Below, piece by piece: positions 1-7,303 of a DNA stretch of 37,749 nucleotides; positions within the stretch are counted from its first letter, which is position 1; each line of letters begins with the position of its first letter. The notes beneath the pieces are model-generated. The model did no database searches and was not told the origin of the DNA. It worked only from the letters and a program-made list of their open reading frames with translations. The DNA is from T1Sed10-7 sp047921175 (GTDB taxonomy: Bacteria > Actinomycetota > Nitriliruptoria > Nitriliruptorales > Nitriliruptoraceae), in NCBI GenBank assembly GCA_047921175.1, contig JBLRWQ010000027.1, positions 1-37,749 on the forward strand, in the 5' to 3' direction. Both the position numbers and the translations under genes were made by a program.

Positions 1-1280
<1,280 letters not shown>

Positions 1281-1330
1281 GGGGACCTCCGGGACGCGGC
1301 CGTCGGCCGACGGACGTGGGTCGGGTGACG

Positions 1331-1360
1331 CGTGAGCGCTCACCGCTCACGTGCACCCTA
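1331..1360 (-). promoter_or_regulatory. LacI-type operator overlapping the glgE promoter
   Basis: GTGAGCGCTCAC at 1332-1343 is a perfect 12-base palindrome with the central CG step typical of LacI-family operators. It is identical to the core of the symmetric lac operator and shares GAGCGCTC with the Streptomyces CebR box (both from memory). An overlapping inverted repeat, CGTGAGCG (1331-1338) and CGCTCACG (1344-1351), reuses the left half. On the minus strand a TAGGGT -10 candidate occupies 1355-1360, so the palindrome would sit at the transcription start, a classical repressor position. No good -35 was found. Confidence 0.6.
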
Positions 1361-1472
1361 GTGGCGGGCCGGCCTCCAGGAGCGGGACGGCGGCGTCCGT
1401 TCGTCGGTGCAGGCGCACCCGCCCACACCCGCCCGGTCGTCCCGCGACGGCCGGGCAGCCCGCGCGGCGTGC

Positions 1473-2450
1473 TCAGTCCGCCGCGGCACGGGTCGCGGCC
1501 AGCAGCTCGTCGGCTGCGGTGTAGGGGTCGAGCTCGCGGTCCTCGACCCGTCCCGCGAGGTGGTCGAGCAGGGCGTCCTCCCCGGCTTCGAGCCGGGCGA
1601 AGCTGCGACGGGTCTCCTCCAGCGCCAGCTCCCGGACCAGGTGCCGGGCCCGGCCCCGCCGTCGCGCGACGCCGGTCCCGTCCGCGGCGAGGGCGGCCGT
1701 GTGCTGACCGATCGCCGCCAGCAGCTCTGCGACGCCCTCGTCCCGGACCGCCACGGTGCGGACGATCGGGGGCCACCAGGAGGTCCCGGCCCCGGTGTCG
1801 TGGCCGAGCTCCAACATGCCCTCGAGCTCGGCCTGCAGCCGGCCCGCCCCGCCGGCGTCGGCCTTGTTGATCACGAACACGTCCGCGACCTCGAGGATGC
1901 CGGCCTTGGCCGCCTGGATCCCGTCCCCCATGCCGGGGGCCAGGGCGATCACGGTCGTGTCCGCGGTCGCCGCGATCTCCACCTCCGACTGGCCGACGCC
2001 GACCGTCTCGATCAGGACGTCGTCGAAACCGGCGGCATCGAGGACCACGACCGCCTGGGGGGTCGCCACCGACAGGCCGCCGAGGTGGCCCCGGGACGCC
2101 ATCGAGCGGATGTAGACGCCCGGGTCGGCGTGATGGCCCTGCATCCGGACCCGGTCGCCGAGGAGTGCGCCGCCGGTGAAGGGTGACGACGGGTCGACGG
2201 CGAGCACCGCCACGGTTCGCCCCTGGGCCCGGAGCGCCGCCGCCAGCCGGTCGGTCAGCGTCGACTTGCCCACCCCGGGCGACCCGCTGATCCCCAGGAC
2301 GCGCGCGTGCCCGCCCCGGGGGTGCAGCGCCGCGATCACGTGGCGCAGCTGCGCCGGACTGCCGTCCTCGACGATGGTGAGCAGGCGCGCCACCGCCCGC
2401 CGCTCGCCGCGCTCGAGCGCCGCGAGCAGCGCGTCGAGGTCGACCGCCAC
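1473..2450 (-). CDS. meaB: MeaB/ArgK-family G-protein chaperone of methylmalonyl-CoA mutase
   Basis: Cytosolic GTPase of the MeaB (formerly ArgK) family, which protects and reloads adenosylcobalamin on methylmalonyl-CoA mutase. The 325-residue protein has Walker A GSPGVGKST near residue 56, VDPSS and RSMASRGHLGG switch motifs typical of the family, an ETVGVGQSE segment and the NKAD guanine-specificity motif. Length matches the family (about 320-335). The GTG at 2450 is chosen because it lies one base after the thiolase stop and gives a MeaB-like N-terminus; the reading frame stays open further upstream only inside the thiolase gene. The thiolase precedes it and the epimerase is divergent, so the locus serves propionyl/methylmalonyl-CoA metabolism. 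The mutase itself is not in the window. Confidence 0.92.
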   Translation of the reverse strand: MAVDLDALLAALERGERRAVARLLTIVEDGSPAQLRHVIAALHPRGGHARVLGISGSPGVGKSTLTDRLAAALRAQGRTVAVLAVDPSSPFTGGALLGDRVRMQGHHADPGVYIRSMASRGHLGGLSVATPQAVVVLDAAGFDDVLIETVGVGQSEVEIAATADTTVIALAPGMGDGIQAAKAGILEVADVFVINKADAGGAGRLQAELEGMLELGHDTGAGTSWWPPIVRTVAVRDEGVAELLAAIGQHTAALAADGTGVARRRGRARHLVRELALEETRRSFARLEAGEDALLDHLAGRVEDRELDPYTAADELLAATRAAAD

Positions 2451-2451
2451 C

Positions 2452-3636
2452 TCAGACCTCGAGGGTGATCGCGTCGCCCTGGCCGCCCCCGCCGCACAGC
2501 GCGGCCGCGCCGCTGCCGCCACCGCGGCGGCGCAGCTCGGCGATCAGCGAGACCACGATGCGCGCACCGGAGCAGCCGATCGGGTGCCCGAGGGCGACCC
2601 CACCGCCGTTGACGTTGACGCGCTCCTCGTCGACACCCAACGCCCGGGTGGACGCGATCGCGACCGAGGCGAAGGCCTCGTTGATCTCGTACAGGTCGAA
2701 CCCGGACGGGTCGGCACCGGTCCGCGCGGCCGCCGCCTCGATCGCAGCGGCCGGCTGCAGGTGCAGCGAGGGGTCGGGACCGGCGACGGTCCCCCACGAG
2801 GTCAGGGTCGCCAGCGCCTCGAGACCCTGACGCTCGGCCGCCTCCCGGCTCATGAGCACCAGCGCGGCGGCCCCGTCGGAGATCTGGGAGGCGTTGCCGG
2901 CGGTGATCGAACCCTCCCGGTCGAACGCGGGGCGCAGCGTCGCGAGCGAGTCGGTCGTGGTGTCGACGCGGATGCCTTCGTCGCGGTCGATCACCACCGG
3001 GTCGCCGCGACGCTGGGGCACCTCGACCGGGACGACCTCGTCCGCGAAGGCTCCCGACGCCCAGGCCGCCGCCGCGCGGGCGTGGGAGCGTGCCGACCAC
3101 GCGTCCTGCTGCTCGCGGGTGATCCCCAGGCTCTTGTCGCGCTGGTAGGTGTCGGTCGCCAGTCCCATCGCGCAGTGGTCGAAGGCACAGGTCAGCCCGT
3201 CGTGCATCATCACGTCGGTCAGCGTCCCGTCGCCCAAGCGGTAGCCGAAGCGGGCCTTGTCCAGCACGTAGGGCGCCTGGGTCATCGACTCCATGCCGCC
3301 GGCGACCACGACCTCGGCGTCCCCGACCCGGATCAGGTCGCGGGCGCGGCTGATCGCGGTCATCCCCGACAGGCAGACCTTGTTGATCGTCTCGGCCGGG
3401 ACCCCGAGCCCGATCCCTCCGGCGACCGCGGCCTGCCGGGCGGTGATCTGGCCCTGGCCGGCCTGCAGGACGTGGCCCATCACCACGTAGTCGACCGTGT
3501 CCGCGGCCACGCCGGCGCGGGCCAACGCGGCCGCGATCGCGTGCCCTCCGAGCTGCATCGCGGTCAGCGATCCCAGCCCACCGTTGAAGCGACCCATCGG
3601 GGTCCGTGCCATCCCGACGACCACGACGTCGTGCAT
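2452..3636 (-). CDS. atoB: Acetyl-CoA C-acetyltransferase (thiolase II family)
   Basis: Thiolase of 394 residues that condenses two acetyl-CoA to acetoacetyl-CoA or runs the reverse cleavage. The nucleophilic cysteine is Cys88 in NKVCLSGM. The C-terminal NVNGGGVALGHPIGCSGAR (active-site His) and CGGGGQGDA (second catalytic Cys) motifs are intact. The acetyl-CoA-type MESMTQAPY region is present. The ATG at 3636 is preceded by GGGAGG at a 7-base spacing. The stop is one base from the meaB start, so the two are co-transcribed. A TAGGCT -10 candidate lies on the minus strand at 3664-3669. Substrate chain length is not settled by sequence, so it could also act on longer beta-ketoacyl-CoAs. Confidence 0.92.
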   Translation of the reverse strand: MHDVVVVGMARTPMGRFNGGLGSLTAMQLGGHAIAAALARAGVAADTVDYVVMGHVLQAGQGQITARQAAVAGGIGLGVPAETINKVCLSGMTAISRARDLIRVGDAEVVVAGGMESMTQAPYVLDKARFGYRLGDGTLTDVMMHDGLTCAFDHCAMGLATDTYQRDKSLGITREQQDAWSARSHARAAAAWASGAFADEVVPVEVPQRRGDPVVIDRDEGIRVDTTTDSLATLRPAFDREGSITAGNASQISDGAAALVLMSREAAERQGLEALATLTSWGTVAGPDPSLHLQPAAAIEAAAARTGADPSGFDLYEINEAFASVAIASTRALGVDEERVNVNGGGVALGHPIGCSGARIVVSLIAELRRRGGGSGAAALCGGGGQGDAITLEV

Positions 3637-3793
3637 CAGCCTGCCTCCCTGGAGCGTGTGGAGAGCCTACGTCCCGAGCCCCGGACGGCCCGAACCGGGC
3701 CACGCAGCACCCGGGCGCTGCGGCGCCCCCGATGCCCGTCTGCGCACGCCGAGGTGGCACGCTGCCCGCGACACCGCGACGCAGGAGCAGAGC

Positions 3794-4222
3794 GTGGACG
3801 TGACCCGCATCGACCAGGTCGCGATCGCCGTCGAGGACCTCGACGAGGCGATCGCCTTCTACCAGCGGGCCTTCGGGCTCGAGGTCAGCTCTCGGGAGCG
3901 GATCGAGTCCGACGGGGTCGAGGAGGCCATGCTCGACGTCGGCGGGGTCTGGGTCCAGCTGCTCGCGCCGACGCGCGAGGACTCGCCCATCGCCCGCTTC
4001 CTCGCCCGCAGCGGACCGGGCCTGCACCACCTCGGCTTCGGGGTGCGCTCGGTCGAGGGCGCCCTCGACCACCTGCGGGACCAGGACGTCCGGCTGATCG
4101 ACGAGGCACCGCGACCGGGCGGTGGCGGCCACACGATCGCGTTCGTCCACCCGAAGGGCACCGGCGGCGTGCTCATCGAGCTGGTCGAGGACGAGGACGC
4201 GCACGGCCAGCCCCACGGGTGA
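3794..4222 (+). CDS. mce: Methylmalonyl-CoA epimerase (VOC fold) with an altered metal ligand
   Basis: Vicinal-oxygen-chelate protein of 142 residues that interconverts the 2R and 2S forms of methylmalonyl-CoA in propionate metabolism. The betaalphabetabetabeta pattern is seen twice (residues 4-60 and 76-132). Expected ligands Gln (VWVQLLAPT, Gln55), His (GLHHLGFG, His78/79) and Glu (VLIELVE, Glu129) are present. The first ligand, His in the usual RIDHVAIAV, is Gln8 here (codon 3815-3817). The GTG at 3794 is chosen over longer frames because AGGAG at 3783-3787 precedes it at 6 bases and the family N-terminus begins here. It is divergent from the thiolase-meaB pair; the same trio is neighbouring in Streptomyces (from memory). 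Confidence 0.9.
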   Translation: MDVTRIDQVAIAVEDLDEAIAFYQRAFGLEVSSRERIESDGVEEAMLDVGGVWVQLLAPTREDSPIARFLARSGPGLHHLGFGVRSVEGALDHLRDQDVRLIDEAPRPGGGGHTIAFVHPKGTGGVLIELVEDEDAHGQPHG

Positions 4223-4290
4223 CCGACGGGCAGCCTGGCGGTGGGCGGTAGCCTGCAGCTCGGCCCGACCGCGACCATCGAGGCTGTTCC

Positions 4291-4800
4291 GTGGGGTTCT
4301 CCGATCGACTGCGCGCCTGGCTCAAGGGCGAGTCGAAGCAGCGCCGCGCCAGCCCGAGCACCGGGCCCGCCTCGCGTGAGGCCACGGGGGAGCTGGAGCG
4401 GTTCGCGCGCAGCCGTCGGGGGGTCGAGGCCTACCTCGAGCCCAAGACGACCCTGTACTCCACCACCGTGCTGCTCGTCGCCGACGACGGGGAGTACCTG
4501 CGTCGGCCGGTGAAGGACCGCGGCCAGGCCGCGTCGCTGTGCAAGGACCTCAACATCCCGCTGTACGACGCCCGCAAGGTCGGCTACCCGAAGCGGATGC
4601 GCGACTACGACCAGGGCAAGCGCCCCCCTCGGGTCGATCTCGCCGATCTGCCACCGTGGCCCGGCGACGAGCCCGGGGGCCGCGACCCCGACGGGCCGCC
4701 CCCACCGCCCCCGTCAGCGCGCACGGACCCACCTGACGCGGATCCGGACACCCCCGAGGAGGGCCCGAACGACCCGACGGATCCACCCGGACCACGCTGA
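4291..4800 (+). CDS. Conserved actinobacterial protein of unknown function with acidic proline-rich tail
   Basis: 169 residues, no signal peptide or membrane segment. The N-terminal 25 residues are basic. Residues about 38-112 form a compact predicted alpha/beta core with RRGVEAYLEPKTTLYSTTVLLVAD and NIPLYDARKVGYPKRMRDY stretches that resemble short conserved actinobacterial proteins of unknown function (from memory). From about residue 115 onward it is a low-complexity tail rich in Pro, Asp and Gly, likely disordered. The GTG at 4291 follows GAGG with 7 bases between. It sits 68 bases after the epimerase, so it may be in the same transcript. No catalytic motif is recognised and I assign no function. 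Confidence 0.8.
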   Translation: MGFSDRLRAWLKGESKQRRASPSTGPASREATGELERFARSRRGVEAYLEPKTTLYSTTVLLVADDGEYLRRPVKDRGQAASLCKDLNIPLYDARKVGYPKRMRDYDQGKRPPRVDLADLPPWPGDEPGGRDPDGPPPPPPSARTDPPDADPDTPEEGPNDPTDPPGPR

Positions 4801-4808
4801 GCGGACCG

Positions 4809-4836
4809 CACGGCCCGCCTCCCTCGGCGGGCCGTG
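4809..4836. terminator. Bidirectional hairpin terminator between convergent genes
   Basis: Perfect 11-base-pair stem, CACGGCCCGCC (4809-4819) pairing with GGCGGGCCGTG (4826-4836), with a 6-base loop TCCCTC. It lies 9 bases after the stop of the plus-strand unknown gene and 20 bases beyond the stop of the minus-strand cyclophilin. There is no T-tract, as is common for actinobacterial hairpin terminators. Confidence 0.75.
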
Positions 4837-4855
4837 TGTCGATGCTGCGCCGGCC

Positions 4856-5371
4856 TCAGCCCTCGCTGATCTCGATCGTGGTGATCACCACGTCCTCGAC
4901 GGGACGGTCCTGGGCGCCCGTCGGGGTCTCGGCGATGGCGTCCACGACCTCCTGGCCGGCGGTGGTGCGACCGAACACCGCGTAGGCCGGGGGCAGCGGT
5001 GCGTCGACGTGGGTGATGAAGAACTGCGAACCGTTGGTGTTGGGACCGGCGTTCGCCATCGCCAGGGTGCCGCGGTCGTAGCCGCGTGCGCTGGCGGCCT
5101 CGAGCTCGTCCCGGAAGCGGTAGCCAGGCCCCCCGGTACCGGTCCCGGTCGGGTCACCGCCCTGGATCATGAAACCGGAGATGACCCGGTGGAAGATGAC
5201 CCCGTCGTAGAAGCCCTCCCGGGCGAGGAACACGAAGTTGTTGACCGTCATCGGGGCCTCACCGGCGAACAGCTCGGCGGTGATGTCGCCCTTGGTGGTG
5301 CGGATCGTCGCGGTGTAGGCGGTCGAGGTATCGATGGTCAGGCTCGGTGGGGAGCTCCACTGCTGGGCCAC
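4856..5371 (-). CDS. Cytoplasmic cyclophilin-type peptidyl-prolyl cis-trans isomerase
   Basis: 171-residue single-domain cyclophilin that speeds cis-trans isomerisation of X-Pro bonds. FHRVISGFMIQGGDPTGTGTGG (catalytic Arg in FHRV), MANAGPNTNGSQFFIT and YAVFGRT are present. No signal peptide, so cytoplasmic. The positions equal to Trp121 and His126 of human cyclophilin A are Pro and Tyr here, suggesting weak cyclosporin binding. The GTG at 5371 is chosen because AAGGA sits 6 bases upstream and the family N-terminus starts just after; a longer in-frame start at 5581 would run into the neighbouring gene. It is the last gene of its strand group before the 4809-4836 hairpin. Confidence 0.92.
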   Translation of the reverse strand: MAQQWSSPPSLTIDTSTAYTATIRTTKGDITAELFAGEAPMTVNNFVFLAREGFYDGVIFHRVISGFMIQGGDPTGTGTGGPGYRFRDELEAASARGYDRGTLAMANAGPNTNGSQFFITHVDAPLPPAYAVFGRTTAGQEVVDAIAETPTGAQDRPVEDVVITTIEISEG

Positions 5372-5462
5372 GGGGGATCCTTGTCCTCGGGGTGGGTCGT
5401 CGGGCTGCCGGGGGCGGTCCCCGACAGGCGCTGGCGGAGGGTAGGCCACCGATCGCGAGGCA

Positions 5463-5498
5463 TCGTCGCGGCCCGCACGGGCCGTGGCCCGGCGACGA
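5463..5498 (-). terminator. Candidate hairpin terminator after the nucleosidase gene
   Basis: TCGTCGC (5463-5469) and GCGACGA (5492-5498) form a perfect 7-bp outer stem. The enclosed sequence contains further GGCCC/GGGCC complementarity. It begins 11 bases past the nucleosidase stop on the minus strand. No T-tract follows. Confidence 0.4.
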
Positions 5499-5508
5499 CC
5501 GGGCAGGC

Positions 5509-6072
5509 TCAGCCCAGCAGCCCGTGCGACGCCGCCCACCCGAGCAGCGCCTCGGAGCACCGCTCCAGCGCCTCGGGCCACTGGACCGCGACCTGCTCGC
5601 CCGCATGGTCGCTGACGGCCTTGGCGATCCAGACCTGGCGGCCGAAGGCCCGGGCCGTCGCCGCGACGGCGTAGCCCTCCATGTCCACGACGTCGGCCGC
5701 GCCCGCCAGCCGCTCCCGCGCACCGCGCGAGGTGATCAGCCGGTCCCCGGTGGCCAGCCGTCCGGCCGCGCCGGGAGGACCGTCCAGCTGCAGGGCCCCG
5801 CCGGGAAGCTCGCGCCCGACGAACGCGGACACGCCCACATGGTCGAAGTCGTGCTGGTGCACCGTGGCGACCTCCACCACCTGACCGATCGGCTGGCCGT
5901 GGAGCCCGCCCGCGGTCCCGACGCTCACCACCAGCTCGCAGGGGTCGCGTGCCAGCCGGGCGGCCAACGCGGTGGCAGCCTGGACCTTGCCGACACCGAG
6001 GTGGCAGACCTCGACGTGGGCGTCGAGGCCGCGCGTCTCCTCGGCGAGCGCGGCGACGAACAGCACCGTCAC
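5509..6072 (-). CDS. Short 5'-methylthioadenosine/S-adenosylhomocysteine nucleosidase-family protein
   Basis: 187-residue member of the purine nucleoside phosphorylase/MTA nucleosidase fold; such enzymes cleave the N-glycosidic bond of MTA, SAH or futalosine. Family features: AALAEET near the N-terminus (catalytic Glu), SVGTAGGL, VVDMEGYAVA (Met-Glu substrate grip) and VSDHAGE (catalytic Asp). It is shorter than E. coli Pfs (232), mainly between the first third and the MEGYA motif. The GTG at 6072 overlaps the preceding cyclophilin stop in a GTGA sequence, so translation is coupled. Substrate is uncertain: MTA/SAH salvage is the default, and futalosine hydrolysis in menaquinone synthesis is an alternative, but no other men/mqn gene is in the window. 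Confidence 0.8.
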   Translation of the reverse strand: MTVLFVAALAEETRGLDAHVEVCHLGVGKVQAATALAARLARDPCELVVSVGTAGGLHGQPIGQVVEVATVHQHDFDHVGVSAFVGRELPGGALQLDGPPGAAGRLATGDRLITSRGARERLAGAADVVDMEGYAVAATARAFGRQVWIAKAVSDHAGEQVAVQWPEALERCSEALLGWAASHGLLG

Positions 6073-7034
6073 CCGGCGGTCACCTGCACGGACCGGATCG
6101 CCACCGGCTCGTAGGGCCGCTCGGGCGTCGCGCTGGTGACCTGGGTCGGCGAGGCGGCGATGTCGTCGACCACGTCCATGCCGGCCACGACCGTGCCGAC
6201 CACGGTGTACAGCGGCGGCAGCGGCGTGTCCTCCCACACGATGAAGAACTGCGAACCGATCGTGTCGGGGCCGGCGTTGGCCATGGCGACGACCCCGCGG
6301 GCGTAGCCCCCCGGCACGAGCTCGCGCAGGTCGTCGTCGGTGGGGTCGGGCGGCAGGCCGAGGTCCTCGGGATCGATCCCCTGCGCCAGCAGCTCGTCCA
6401 GCTCCTCACGTAGCTGGTCCACGAAGCTGTCGCTGACCTGAGCGGCGCGGGCCTCGGCGCCGGCCAGCTCGTCCTCGATCGTGTAGCCCGGGAAGGCCGG
6501 CTCGTCCGCGGTCTCCAGCGTGCACTCCTCACGGCCGCAGCCCGTGCCCGCGGGGTCGCCGCCCTGGATCACCGGCGGGCCCGCGGTGACCCGGTGGAAG
6601 ATGACCCCGTCGTAGTAGCCGTCCTCGGCCAGGTTGACGAGGTTGTTGACCGCGATCGGCGCGTCGTCGACCAGCTCGATCTCGATGTCGCCGCAGGTGG
6701 TCTCGAGCGTCAGCGTGTAGGCCGCGTCCTCGTCGATCGTCTGCGCGAACGGCGCGTCGTACAGGGTGCTGGTCACCTCCGGCACGTCGTCCGGGGTCTC
6801 CCCGCACGGGCCGACCGTCTCCTCCGGCTCCAGCGGCTCCTGAGGGGCGGCGAACGGGTCGTCCTCCGGCGCCGGCGCCGGGGTGCTGTCGTTGGACAGC
6901 AGCGAGCCCAGCAGCGGGGCGAGCAGGGACAGCCCCATCAGGATGGCCATGAACAGGATGATCTTGCGGTTGCGGGCGCTGCGACGCTCGAAGCGCGAGT
7001 TCGAGCGGGCAGGACCGGACCGACTGGACGCCAC
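6069..7034 (-). CDS. Membrane-anchored extracytoplasmic cyclophilin with a large insertion
   Basis: 321-residue peptidyl-prolyl isomerase. Residues 1-23 are basic, 24-46 form a membrane anchor, and 47-100 are a Pro/acidic linker, so the catalytic domain should face outside. Cyclophilin motifs: FHRVTAGPPVIQGGD (145-160), MANAGPDTIGSQFF (251-264), LYTVVGTV. About 50 acidic, helix-prone residues (191-240) are inserted between YTIEDEL and RGVVAMANAG, where usual cyclophilins have under ten. Four cysteines (77, 114, 166, 171) lie outside the membrane and could form disulfides. The GTG start at 7034 is followed directly by a basic segment. A TAGCCT -10 candidate is at 7071-7076. The nucleosidase is translationally coupled behind it. 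Confidence 0.88.
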   Translation of the reverse strand: MASSRSGPARSNSRFERRSARNRKIILFMAILMGLSLLAPLLGSLLSNDSTPAPAPEDDPFAAPQEPLEPEETVGPCGETPDDVPEVTSTLYDAPFAQTIDEDAAYTLTLETTCGDIEIELVDDAPIAVNNLVNLAEDGYYDGVIFHRVTAGPPVIQGGDPAGTGCGREECTLETADEPAFPGYTIEDELAGAEARAAQVSDSFVDQLREELDELLAQGIDPEDLGLPPDPTDDDLRELVPGGYARGVVAMANAGPDTIGSQFFIVWEDTPLPPLYTVVGTVVAGMDVVDDIAASPTQVTSATPERPYEPVAIRSVQVTAG

Positions 7035-7068
7035 GGGAACCTCGGTACGGGAGAGCGGACGGAACCGC

Positions 7069-7302
7069 TCAGGCTATCCGTCCCCGCCGGCACGCGAGCC
7101 GCCAGCAGTGCAGATGCCAGTGCCGGCGTTGCTCGGCCTGCCCGTCCGGCCAGGCCACCACGTGGCCCTCCCCCGGGGTGAGCTCCCGCTCGCAGGCCGG
7201 GCAGCGGTACGGACCCCGCGCACGGAAGCCCGGGACACGCCGCACGGTGTAGCCCGCCAGCTGCGGCAGGGACGGGTCCGGCGCTGCCGGGTCGGTGGCC
7301 AC
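7069..7302 (-). CDS. Small conserved Cys/His protein, likely zinc-binding
   Basis: 77 residues. The core YRCPACERELTPGEGHVVAW followed by RRHWHLHCW gives a Cys-X2-Cys pair and a later His/Cys cluster, which suggests a compact treble-clef or zinc-ribbon site. The LAGYTVRRVPG segment before it resembles short conserved actinobacterial proteins (from memory). No signal or membrane segment. The GTG at 7302 lies one base after the stop of the tandem dehydrogenase, so it is co-translated. Function unknown; an HNH-like nuclease remnant or a nucleic-acid-binding adaptor are possible, but no catalytic motif is visible. Confidence 0.75.
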   Translation of the reverse strand: MATDPAAPDPSLPQLAGYTVRRVPGFRARGPYRCPACERELTPGEGHVVAWPDGQAEQRRHWHLHCWRLACRRGRIA

Positions 7303-7303
7303 C

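Noticed and set aside
2336..4216. Long minus-strand frame opposite the epimerase
   Set aside because: Out of frame with the thiolase and antisense to the epimerase; no motif.
4223..4290. Promoter with TAGCCT before the unknown gene
   Set aside because: Single hexamer without a -35; too common in this sequence to call.
5509..6237. Longer nucleosidase starting at 6237
   Set aside because: The extra 55 residues have no family match and overlap the cyclophilin C-terminus; the GTGA-coupled start at 6072 gives the family N-terminus.
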